Source: Paramacrobiotus richtersi
Lineage: Eukaryota > Tardigrada > Eutardigrada > Parachela > Macrobiotidae
Direction of reading: 5' to 3'
Assembly (NCBI GenBank): GCA_034698045.1
Contig: JAQGAU010000809.1
Coordinates: forward strand, 1 to 23,689
Length of the DNA stretch: 23,689 nt
The notes under the pieces were generated by a model. That model made no database searches. It saw nothing but the letters and a program-made list of their open reading frames with translations, and was not told the DNA's origin. This document shows, piece by piece, positions 10,111 through 18,373 of this stretch; within the stretch, counting starts at the first letter, position 1, and every line of letters begins with the position of its first letter. The position numbers and the translations under genes were made by a program.

Positions 10111-10285
10111 CGGAGTGGCTATTTTGCCGCAGTCTTTTCGGCACAATAGCTGGTCGGCTATTTTGCCGCAGTGCGCTGTTTTATTAGCTGGTCGGCTATT
10201 TTGCCGCACACTACGGTTGGATAGCTCGTTGGCTATTTGGCCGCTGTTCGCTGGTTTATTAGGTGGTCGGCTGTTTTGCCGCATA
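10111..10285 (+). repeat. Left terminal array, five ~38-bp subrepeats
   Basis: The consensus unit is close to GCTGGTCGGCTATTTTGCCG followed by CA and about 16 variable bases. TTTGCCGC cores lie at 10123, 10162, 10200 and 10275. The fourth copy (about 10237) is altered to TTTGGCCGC. The core GGC-six bases-GCC is a dyad. The fifth copy begins AGGTGG instead of AGCTGG, a variant shared with the innermost copy of the right array. That shared variant shows the whole array, not just the unit, is the inverted terminus. Confidence 0.9.
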
Positions 10286-10296
10286 CTACCAGCCAG

Positions 10297-10317
10297 TTTG
10301 TTACCGACGGTAACAAA
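10297..10317. repeat. 21-bp palindrome inside the left terminus
   Basis: Arms TTTGTTACCG and CGGTAACAAA flank a single A. It lies 12 bases inside the last left subrepeat and has no counterpart that I can see at the right end. It could be a binding site for an element-encoded or host protein. Confidence 0.75.
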
Positions 10318-10805
10318 TGCAGGACTGGTTGTTCTGATTTTTCGGTGCTTTGTGTCAAAGCTCTCGCCTGTCATAGCTCTCGCCGCAGTGTCTTCTCGTT
10401 AAAAATGTGACTGCTAATACACTGACTTATTGGAAATCTGCAGTTTATAGGTTTAAGTTCGTATATTTTAAAGAGAATATGAAGTGCGATGCTTGTCGGA
10501 CGATACGAAATGGAACAAAAGAGGCCAGCCGGCACTCACAGTCTAACACATAATTTCCTGAAGTTACTTAAAGAGTTCTGCTTAAGCGACAGAAGTTACC
10601 TACTGTATTACAGGAACGGAGGTTTCTGGCGCAGCCGATATACTGCCTTACGCTGGGCGCTGTAATTTAGCAATTTTGGTGCTGTTCGAAAGGGTGATGA
10701 TGGTGGCGGTCCAAATAAACTGATGCGTAAATTCCACGGAAATAGGCAGTCGCTGTTAAATGTCAACACCGGTCGGATTCGCAACAACGTCCCGGTACGA
10801 TCGGC

Positions 10806-10861
10806 GGTATTATTTAGTCACTGCGGGTTAATAAAGAATGTACGCGGCACCAGTGTGTAAG
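10806..10861 (+). repeat. 56-bp internal direct repeat, copy 1
   Basis: This is identical to 13081-13136 except for one base (TACGCGG against TGCGCGG). It contains AATAAA at 10830-10835 and a CGCGGCACCAGTGTG block. The near identity contrasts with the heavy divergence of the other repeats here, so the duplication is recent or constrained. Confidence 0.9.
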
Positions 10862-11137
10862 GGTAGAGGCTGGGTTGTGGATCCCTTTTTCCACCCAATG
10901 TTGCTCGGATACAGTGCCTGTTTTTTTGGGGGCCTAGACCCCTGGTATTGCGCAATAGTTGCTATGATATCAATACGATGCAAAGGATAATTAGAGGGAA
11001 GCAGTAATTGCACATGGCATTCTTCATGTATTGTACAGATGGACAAACCATGTACGTATGCTGTATTGCACAGTTGTGCACGTAGCCGCAACAACATTAA
11101 TATTAACATTGCGTAAACGTTTGATTGATCAGCAGAC

Positions 11138-11492
11138 TGAAACAGTAGTAATATTATAAGGAACGAGAACCTTCTGCGTCCGCATTGAAGTAACTTCTTA
11201 TCTGAGTGGAAAAAAGTATTACCAAAAACGGGGGTTTTTGCTTCAGTTCGACCCGAAGCAGAACGAAACAACATAATATTATTAAAAACTGGATATCTGT
11301 TTCATGCCAGTGCCGAACGTCTGACCTGGCGCGAAACAACAATATTATCAGGAACGGGATTGTCTGCTTCTGATCAGTTCATCTGACCAGATATTACAAT
11401 GGCGATTGTAGCGAACATTCGAGCTGAAACAAAACGAAACAACAAAAATCCTGAAAGCGGGATATTTTGCTTCAGTATCGAACGTCTGCCAA
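11138..11492. repeat. Degenerate tandem array, ~60-100-bp units
   Basis: About five diverged units share GAAACAACAATATTAT, then a short gap, AACGGGAT, TTCTGCTTC and CGAACGTCTGACC. Examples begin near 11138, 11205, 11270, 11332 and 11425. The open frames that cross it (minus 10828-11274; plus 11399-11608) are probably by-products of the array. Confidence 0.65.
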
Positions 11493-11608
11493 GCACGTTA
11501 CTCAAACACAAATATTCCCAGAAATATGGGAACATGATAAGATATGCACTTAAAATTAGACTTCATGTTGAACGGCCCCTACCATGCCGATTGACAACTT
11601 TACTTTGA

Positions 11609-13080
11609 CTTTATTTGACTATTTTAGCAATTTAATAGAAACTGTCTATAGCCTACTGCTACCATAACGGAATTAATTACGGCGGACATGTCGCAACTGG
11701 CAAGACCAGAGACTGTTTTCACCTCACTGTCAACTCAAACTCATCGGTTTATTTTAGATCGTTTTAATGTAATGACACTTTCGCAGGAAGTTATTTGCTG
11801 GTAAACGGAAATACGTTTACCATACAGTCTCTATTTATTTATTTTTTTGCTGCTTCACAACGCGTACAGTACAAATATATGAACTTCTGCTGCTTTCTTT
11901 GAAGAATTGTAATCAGGCAGCGACGTATGATGAATAGATTACGCAAAGCGTTTATATATAGATAAAAAATTAAACACGCCGACTACGTTTGCAAATAAAA
12001 ACAAGTTAACTTTCAATACTGCTGTGAATTTAGCATGTACACAGCAGTACGAGTATTGAAAGTTAACTTGTAAAAAAAATTATCGAAGATGTTTATTTAA
12101 TCACAATCAGTCTGATCAACTGTACGTACATTACTGCAAAAATGTACTCATGAAATACTGATATTCTTCAAGCCTGGAAAAACGTTATTCAAACCTCCCA
12201 CAAAACGTTTTAAAAATATGAGAACAGGGCTAAAATGTGGACATAAATATGCATTTTTAGTATGCATAGATATAAACTGAGCATTTTTTTGGTTTTAATC
12301 TGGGGCAAGTTCAATTGCCGCTTTGTTATTAATTTTTTTAATTGTTAACAGTGATTAAATTTTAACAGGGCAACAGTTTTAAAGGTCATGGAAACAGCCA
12401 GCCTATGCAGCAGAAGACAAAATTTTTAAAAAAACTTTCAGAGAAGCTTCTAAAAGAACTGTTGCCGCCAACAATGAAAAACTATGCTAAACATGCCATA
12501 ATACCTTATATTTTTATTTATTTTCTTGTGAAAGATAGCTCAAGGATGACCAACCCGAACGTAACTTCGCAATGCAAAACTGTTTTTGGGAACGTGAAAT
12601 GCACTGCTGAAACTGAATTGCAGATTCGCTCTTACCTAAACAAGTACTGAGCTAGCTGCCACACAACATTTATACCTTATCTCTACAACTGAGTCGTGAT
12701 TGATATTAAAAATTAATGATATTCTACTGTGAAATACTGACATCAAGTTCATGTTGTACTTCATATTAACACTATTACATATATTTGGAGCTTTAATATT
12801 CATACCGACTTGTTTTGTAACAACGCATATTACCACAAAACACGGTTTTCCGATTTTCCGATCTCAGGCCAAAAACCGAACATCGCTAAGAAACTTTGTC
12901 TGTAAGCCACGCCAAGTAACAATCTTCTTGGCTTTCCGGCTTTCCGACCAAGTACCGGAAAACGCCCTGCCGGCCGGTAAAACCCTAAGGCCGGTATATC
13001 GAAATCGATAATTCCGACCTCCAACTTAGTTTTTTTTCTGTTCCCCCCTAACCAGTGATCCACAACACAGAGTTTACCGG
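11609..13080. other. Interior of the element, no supported gene
   Basis: This is AT-rich. The longest frame on + is 12405-12650, 81 codons rich in Lys, after an acceptor-like TTTTAACAG, and it is not convincing. Near 12845-12980 the phrase TTTCCGATTTTCCGA recurs in altered form as TTTCCGGCTTTCCGA, a faint internal duplication. The two frames of 77 and 86 codons across it (12751-13063) oppose each other and are not supported. Confidence 0.4.
12002..12070. ncRNA. Long stem-loop, pre-miRNA-sized
   Basis: The left arm CAAGTTAACTTTCAATACT (12002-12020) is perfectly complementary to 12052-12070. Next, GCTGTG (12021-12026) pairs with CACAGC (12040-12045), leaving a six-base one-sided bulge (AGTACG) and a 13-base loop. 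The 69-base fold has 25 pairs, close to the size of a microRNA precursor but more perfectly paired. It could equally be a small inverted-repeat transposon remnant or a cruciform site. Expression is unknown. Confidence 0.35.
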
Positions 13081-13136
13081 GGTATTATTTAGTCACTGCG
13101 GGTTAATAAAGAATGTGCGCGGCACCAGTGTGTAAG
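13081..13136 (+). repeat. 56-bp internal direct repeat, copy 2
   Basis: This is the partner of 10806-10861, with a single mismatch. It ends in GTGTGTAAGTATT, which resembles a splice donor. It lies 180 bases beyond the stop codon of the minus-strand coiled-coil gene. On + it carries AATAAA at 13105-13110. Confidence 0.9.
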
Positions 13137-13316
13137 TATTCGAAAGCCGAGCCAGAAATCGACTTCAAATGCTTAAGCTGCCATGAGTATAAGTATACAC
13201 ACTATACACGATACATACTGAGCGTAATCCGTACGACTTTTCGCACGCAACAGCACGTATGACGCAACAAGACGTTGGATTTTAGTTTTTGTCATTCAGT
13301 CCACAATCTACACTGT

Positions 13317-14074
13317 TCAAATAAAATCAAATTTTTCAGGCGCTTTAACATCACGCGCTCGTGTGGTAGCAAAGAGTTCGCATTTCAGTTTGAGCTTATG
13401 TGCCTGCTCAGTTCCGAGAACCTTTTCCGCTTCCTGCATAATTTCCAGCTCGTTTGACATTAAACTGCTCTCAGTTTTCGCTATGTTCTCAGCGTGGTAC
13501 GTTTCAGATTCCACTAAAGACTTCCACAGGAAATCTTTGCGACTGTTCTTTTCAGCGTCAGTTTCAAATTCCGGGAAAAACAGCGGCGGGGCATCCAGAA
13601 TGGCTTTGAACTGGCGCAGAAGATTGCCCGGAATGAGCTTGTTGCCAAACTCAAAAAGCCAGTTTTGGCAGGTCTTATTACGGACCGGAATTGTTTTCAG
13701 CTGCAGAATAACGTTAACAATAGCCGCCGACCACTGCGGAATTTTACCATTGCAAGTGACAATACTATCCAGGCTGTCGAGAACGTTGTAGGATGACATC
13801 TGAACATGTTGCGTTATAACCGAAAAAGCGGTGAATAAGCACAAAGCGAAAAAACAACCGTTGGTAGCAGAAAAACATCCACCTTCGACGCTTCGACGAG
13901 AGACTTTTGTGCAGCCACTTCCGCCTGAAGGACGTTATTTTTTGTCTGCAACTGATCCGTTCGGCTACGCCGAGTGGAACGCTGCAGCGTCGCATCGACG
14001 AGTTCTCTTTCTAGCTCTTTATAGGTGGGCCTCTTTCGGGTCGGGATTTTTGGCAGGTCGAGCGGCGAAGACAT
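13317..14074 (-). CDS. Two-exon coiled-coil protein carried in the element, 224 residues
   Basis: Exon 1 is 14074-13883 (64 codons) and exon 2 is 13799-13317 (160 codons and TGA). The 83-base intron runs from GTGGATG to ATGTTCAG and is phase 0 on both sides. The start reads MSSPLDLPKIPTRKRPTYKE. Residues about 17-64 are rich in Glu, Lys, Gln, Leu and Ala and look like a coiled coil. The middle (from MSSYNVLDSLDS through LFEFGNKLIPGN) looks globular, with Trp and Phe. The C-terminal third is again charged and helical and ends EKFDFI. The stretch is clearly less AT-rich than its flanks, and the antisense frames are interrupted. No membrane segment, zinc finger or nuclease motif is visible. It may be an element gene or a captured host gene. 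I do not recognise the family. Confidence 0.6.
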
Positions 14075-14403
14075 ACTTCAATTCTCTTTTTTTAGTTTCA
14101 AAATCGAAACTATTTACAGTACGATTGGTAAAGCGGATATCGTAATTTTGATTCGTCAAGTTAAAAGCCACGCCTTTTTTAATTCATTTATATAGAAATT
14201 GGTAAAAGGTTGTTCTTAAAGACGGGAGAAAACAGATCCGCCGGTTTTTTGTTTCAGTGTTTATACAGAGAAATTATGCGCGGTAGCGTTAGTTTGATTG
14301 CGGCTACTGTTTTTTGGCCTGCTAACTGAGACAAATTTTTTATTTGGTTCTTTTAATTTTTATTATGTCAACATCATTTCTGAACTGCTACAGAATAACA
14401 GAA

Positions 14404-14650
14404 TTAACAACTGTTGCGTATAGGATGGAGCCAGTGTGGACCGTGGAGCTGCAAAATTTGGGATCGGGTCATCTGTGGGAGCGCTACCAGCTGCCCACTC
14501 TGCAGGCTGTCGGCGGCCTTCTGGATGGTGCCGTGTATTGGGCCTTTGTAGCCGCCATGTGAAAGTGAGGGAGGCATCTGTCGGCAGCATTCCGGATTTC
14601 CGCTTTTAACTTCGCCATTCTTATCGACAGAAGCGGAGCGGAGGTCCTCT
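14404..14650 (-). other. GC-rich island with competing minus-strand frames
   Basis: Three minus frames are open here. One (14715-14404, 103 codons) contains IFALYIEDLRSASVDKNGEV. One starts at ATG 14618 (MAKLKAEIRNAADRCLPHFH, 44 codons). One runs 14590-14363. A TATA-like TGTATATAGA lies about 30 bases upstream of the ATG at 14618. This could be the promoter and first exon of a minus-strand transcript running toward the coiled-coil gene, but no acceptor joins it to 14074 convincingly. Confidence 0.3.
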
Positions 14651-14675
14651 ATATACAATGCGAAAATGTTTTTTT

Positions 14676-14920
14676 GTCCGTCTTGTCTGTCACGGTACCG
14701 GAAGTAATGCGTCACAGCACAGTAGTGAAGGGCGCGTCCCTATATTCAACAAAACTGTATATTTTGTCCGTCCCGCCGGTCACGGTACCGGAAGTAGTGC
14801 GTCATAACACAGTAGTGAAGGGAGCGTCCTTTATATTCAACAACACTGTATATTTTGTCCGTCCCGTCGGTCATGGGCTCATGGATACCGGAAGTAGTGC
14901 GTCATAACAGAGCAGCAGAG
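14676..14920. repeat. Tandem array, 90-91-bp unit, 2.7 copies
   Basis: Units start at 14676, 14766 and 14857 with GTCCGTC, followed by GGTCACGGTACCGGAAGTA and TGCGTCA. The first unit is 90 bp, so a + frame stays open through two copies and encodes a repeated VTVPEV...TVVKGAS motif. The second unit is 91 bp. The array lies directly upstream (in minus orientation) of the TATA-like element at about 14650 and may be promoter-proximal. The coding potential is probably incidental. Confidence 0.8.
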
Positions 14921-15595
14921 TGTGCCAGGTACCATACACATTCTTGACAACCGGCAAGTATTCGCATTTCTATCTGGTGTGCCGTTAAAGATTACTCAGT
15001 TCTATATGGTTGTGTGGTTTTCTTGCTCGCTTCGTCCACCAGTGCCCGCAGACAGCGAGTGCACTTACCTAGTTTTAGGGTATATTTACCTACTAATAAT
15101 TAACTTTCCTAATTGTTTTACTTAAAAAACGTCTAATGCAGCAGTACTGCTTATGTCATTCACAAAAATTCATTTGTAAACCTGTGTCGAAAACGTTGTC
15201 ACGAGATAGTTGTAACGAACATGTAAATAGGAAAAAATGAGCATCACTTGGATACCGTTAATTAAAACTGTTTTATTAAATTTTTTCCTTGCTTCGTATA
15301 ATGCTGTCTGAACCGTGATTCGTTTACAGAGATTGCGGGAAAATAACAACTGCCAACTCACGTGTTATAATTAAAGCGCATGAGCTGCACTTCGTTGAAC
15401 TAACAATGTCAAGAGCAATAAAAAAACGACGAGATCTTAACAAAAAACCATTTAAAATAAGACGAAAACTTACCGCTGTATGCCAGTGTGAGCATAAATG
15501 GAATGTGGCGGGGGGAGCATAGGGATAGAACATATCAGCCCACAGTACGGTCGCCCACCTCGCCTGCTACATATACTCACGCTTTTGCGTTACAT
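14921..15595. other. Interior of the element, no gene seen
   Basis: Only frames of 62-69 codons on both strands, without splice support. AT content is high from 15060 to 15440. Confidence 0.45.
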
Positions 15596-15629
15596 GCAGA
15601 CAGTCTAGTTGTTGCTAGACTGAGTCTGC
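15596..15629. repeat. 13-bp stem-loop
   Basis: GCAGAC and AGTCTAG pair with CTAGACT and GTCTGC, leaving a six-base loop (TTGTTG) and a two-base bulge. It is a stable, short hairpin in the right part of the element. Its role is unknown. Confidence 0.65.
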
Positions 15630-15714
15630 CATTCCATATCAAATGAAACTTCATGACACTTCCAATTATGTTGTGGAAGTATCAATCCTGCTTGGTTCTG
15701 ATTACAGGTGGGTC

Positions 15715-15840
15715 GTGAAAACGTACGTATAAACACACATAAAACACGATGCTGGTACACATAAACATACATATATGTACGCATACATGTAAACGTGCAT
15801 AAACCTACACATACATATAAAATCAACATATACATTGGTA
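15715..15840. repeat. Degenerate ACAT/CATA simple-sequence tract
   Basis: A tract rich in ACATA, TACAT and CATAC words, for example ACATACATATATGTACGCAT. The minus frame over it (15605-15871) has the Tyr/Val/Cys-rich composition expected of translated simple sequence and is not called. Confidence 0.65.
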
Positions 15841-16461
15841 TAGTGATATTTATCAGTTGTATAATTACCATGCAGTTCCTAAAAAAGTTTTAACTGCTTT
15901 TGCCCAGCCAGTGGCCGAAGTCCCGAAGCTTGTTTCGGTTATACGTACGTGCGAAACCTGAGAATTATGTTAGTTCGCAGTCGAAAAAGGAAATTTGTTT
16001 GATGAAATGTATGTTTCACTTCGGCAGAAACTGTAGCGCTTTATTACAACTGGGTAGGCGGCCTTTTTTACGGAAGAACAACAAACAGACCTGAGGTTGC
16101 TGGCAGCAAACAAAATAAGCATTTATGTTAGTATTGTACCATTAACATTGCCCAGTGCATTTGTTAGACTAATAATTGTGGAAACTATGGACTAGTTTGC
16201 GCAACCAGCCCAGTCTATTTGTGCCAGATTGGCATCCAAATCCAATCCAAAACCATGATTATTTTCCTTAAATCCGTCCAATCCGGTATGGCTTGGATTG
16301 GACTGGATTTTCCAGTACATTGCAGAACTCTATCGTGCACAATGCATTATGTGCTTTCTGTTGGAACATGTTTTGCGGTTTGTTTGAATAGGTTGAGGTC
16401 TGTCAGCTAGAACGGCAAAAAGGGCTAACAACGTGAACAAAACAATGCGTTTGAGCGAAGT

Positions 16462-16639
16462 GCGGCACAATAGCCTACCACCTACTTTTACGCAGTATGC
16501 GGCAAAATAGCCAACCAGCTATACAACGCCCGCAGTGCGGCAAAATAGTCAACCAGCTAATTTAGCGCAGACTGCGGCAAAATAGCCAACCAGCTATTGT
16601 GACCTGTATTACACACACTGCGGCAAAATAGCCTTAGCC
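16462..16639 (-). repeat. Right terminal array, five ~38-bp subrepeats
   Basis: This is the inverted counterpart of 10111-10285. GCGGCAAA cores lie at 16499, 16537, 16574 and 16620, and the innermost copy (16462) is altered to GCGGCACA. Read on the minus strand, the copy order and spacer variants match the left array, apart from about seven extra bases between the outermost two copies. Confidence 0.9.
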
Positions 16640-16648
16640 TTGAATTTA
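16640..16648. repeat. Right target-site duplication, 9 bp
   Basis: TTGAATTTA is identical to 10102-10110. It follows directly after the right terminus, again six bases from the subrepeat core. Confidence 0.8.
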
Positions 16649-16685
16649 TTAACAGCCTGTATCGCAATCGTAACCAAGCTGAAAA

Positions 16686-17001
16686 TTAATGCAGCATATA
16701 AATAAGAAATGGCAGCAACCATACCGTTAACCACACCAGCCGAAAACGATCATCCCAGAGAATATTTGGCACTTTCCGAACAAAATGTGGAACGGGCTTC
16801 CAGATCTCACAACGGTTTGTCGCAACAGTGTTGCTGCACAACTGTACTGTTGTGACAACTGCATAAATCAATGCAGATACAAAAATGAGACTGTATCCTG
16901 TTATCATTATCCGCGACCGTTCGGTGACCTTTGGACCGAAACAAAGGAGATGCGCGGAAACCATTTCCTCGATAGCCAAAATTAAATGTCGCGGTTTTAC
17001 C
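16686..17001 (-). CDS. Predicted exon of a membrane protein, right flank of the element
   Basis: On the minus strand, acceptor TTTTTTTGCGGCTTCAG is followed at 17001 by an open frame of 104 codons to TAA at 16688-16686. Two hydrophobic segments stand out: MITGYSLIFVSALIYAVVTT in the middle and LVWLTVWLLPFLIYML at the end. Between them is a polar loop with Cys, Trp and several Arg. The pattern would fit part of a multi-pass membrane protein such as a receptor or transporter, but no family signature is clear. Inside the frame, GTATGG (about 16722) and the following TTAATTTTCAG would allow splicing just before the element. A short overlapping frame (17055-16807) begins like a signal peptide and is an alternative. 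Confidence 0.35.
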
Positions 17002-17241
17002 CTGAAGCCGCAAAAAAATTCCTGTAGCCAGCAAAAATCTGAACTGACTGCTCATGTAGGAAAAAACAATGATTATCTGGTTCTGGTGCTCATGCAGTTG
17101 ACCTCATTCTTTCACATGATTTGCATAACTGTTTTATACGAATATTCAAAGTGGGAGTAGTGTCATTATTATGTGATGAAAAATGATTGACAGGTGTTTC
17201 TGATTGTTAGTTTCCTTTGCAACTATATACAACTGTTTCAG

Positions 17242-17383
17242 ACATTACCGGCAAAACATTTCTAAGCCAGAGTTTGATTATATCGGTATCGAACTTATTG
17301 TATGCAAGAAAAATTTAGATGGACAGGATCCGAATATAATCATATACACTTATCTCCCTGCTTCCGGTACAAATGCAGAAGCA
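17242..17383 (+). CDS. Predicted internal exon with strong splice sites
   Basis: Acceptor CAACTGTTTCAG ends at 17241, and donor GTAAGTAT begins at 17384. The 142-base block reads through without a stop and encodes HYRQNISKPEFDYIGIELIV, then CKKNLDGQDPNIIIYTYLPA and SGTNAEA. It looks like alternating beta strands and loops. There is a faint resemblance to the strand-turn around IYxP in the endonuclease domain of LINE elements, which I do not regard as established. It ends in phase 0. The coding-like block at 17651 does not continue it in phase, so its partners are unknown. Confidence 0.45.
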
Positions 17384-17650
17384 GTAAGTATATTTTTATC
17401 CTCAAGGTATTATCGCTGAAATCCGGTGGAAAGTGAAAGGCCGTCATTCCTTATGAGTCCGGACTCTGACTCTAGGGAAAAATCAGAAACATAATCAGAA
17501 CAATCAAGTGTCGCAGGATAATTAGGTTTACCGTTCACTCACTGCGAATACTTAAGGTTTTTGCCATTCATACAAATTGAAAGGACACTTTCTTAAAGCT
17601 TCAGATTCTGAAAAGATCCAGTCAAAATTGCATCACGATTATTTTCGCAG
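17384..17650. other. Likely intron or intergenic stretch
   Basis: There is no open frame of note. It starts at the donor GTAAGTAT and ends at the acceptor-like ATTTTCGCAG, so it may be an intron of 267 bases, although the best frames on either side do not match in phase. Confidence 0.3.
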
Positions 17651-18159
17651 CGCAAGTGAAGCTGAAACATGGATACGCAAATACAAGAGGCTTGTTCCAA
17701 GGCCGCAGGAGTTTGCGAAAATTTGCTATTCACAAACTACCCGGTAAACTGTTTCTTTCTGGGTGTTCATCTTCAGCGGTTTGGTTTATATGGACTCAGC
17801 GCGTACGGATGCTTGTCGACAACATTGAAGCTGTGGTTGATGTGCAAGCAACGGCCGCATCGATTGGACAAGTGGGACTGCTGCCGTGGGCTGATCGATT
17901 TCGCATTCACATGGTAGCACGATCGTTGCGATTTTTTGAAAAACATCATACACGTACATACCTGTATCGATCCGGTAATTTGTGTTGGTGCTCCGGGATT
18001 ACTGCATTTCGGATCCTCGTCCTAGTAACCGCTTGTATTTTTTTTACAGTATGGTGCGTAGTCTTTTATTATAGTGCGTTCAGTGTTTGGGATTTTCGTT
18101 CCTTTTGTGCTGCACTTGCAGCTCTTTCAGGTCATGCAGTAATTCTGAAGGCTGTGACA
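17651..18159 (+). CDS. Candidate exon with C-terminal membrane helices
   Basis: After acceptor ATTATTTTCGCAG a frame of 170 codons is open, ending near a donor GTAAGC at 18160 or at the stop at 18171. The middle is amphipathic (MLVDNIEAVVDVQATAASIG). Then come a strong hydrophobic helix (FRILVLVTACIFFTVWCVVF) and a weaker one (FCAALAALSGHAVILKAV). A second frame (17669-17917) overlaps the first half and begins with an ATG, so a small exon switch near 17740-17770 (GTAAAC...CTTCAG) is possible. The length is only mildly beyond chance. It may be part of a receptor-like membrane protein. No family is recognised. Confidence 0.35.
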
Positions 18160-18373
18160 GTAAGCTTCTAAACAGTGTTACCCCGACTGCACGTAAAACT
18201 AACATGTAGCCAGTATATTAATCCTACGTACACAAGGTCACCGAGAACAGTACTGGGATTTTTAACTTTAATCAGTGTGAATCTAAGCGCAATAGTACAA
18301 TATTCCAAAGGTGTTAAACAGTACAGCCAGCAACTCCGAGCAGTACTCAAGCCGTACTCAGCCGTACTAAATC

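Larger units (their letters stand above)
10111..16639. mobile_element. 6.5-kb DNA-transposon-like element with subrepeat termini
   Basis: The two ends are inverted arrays of five ~38-bp subrepeats. They align with each other copy by copy (outermost with outermost) over about 175 bases, and a 9-bp direct duplication flanks them. Long inverted termini plus a 9-bp duplication are typical of Mutator-like elements; duplications of 8-9 bp also occur in hAT, P and Merlin families. I see no transposase: there is no long frame and no recognisable catalytic domain. It is therefore likely non-autonomous, decayed, or of a type I do not know. The interior holds a two-exon coiled-coil gene (minus), a GC-rich island, two internal direct copies of a 56-bp motif, tandem arrays and a hairpin. 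The outermost six bases of the two termini differ (CGGAGT against GGCTAA), so the exact tips may have decayed. Confidence 0.75.

Noticed and set aside
10108..10402. Opposing open frames of 88 and 95 codons over the left terminal array
   Set aside because: They are translations of the ~38-bp subrepeats, visible as repeated peptide blocks on both strands. They reflect the repeat, not genes.
10828..11274. 148-codon minus-strand frame
   Set aside because: It runs through the degenerate tandem array and the 56-bp repeat, has no consistent start or splice sites, and its composition looks random.
13363..13791. 142-codon + frame antisense to the coiled-coil gene
   Set aside because: It is a shadow of the better supported minus-strand exon, which has a matching intron and first exon.
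15605..15871. 88-codon minus frame rich in Tyr, Val and Cys
   Set aside because: It translates the ACAT-type simple-sequence tract.
16219..16330. AATCCAATCC and GGATTGGACTGGATT as a hairpin
   Set aside because: The arms match imperfectly and the loop is long. It is probably short low-complexity words in opposite orientation.
17242..17383. LINE endonuclease domain
   Set aside because: Only a short strand-turn pattern resembles it. The block has strong splice sites on both sides, and no reverse transcriptase is found nearby.
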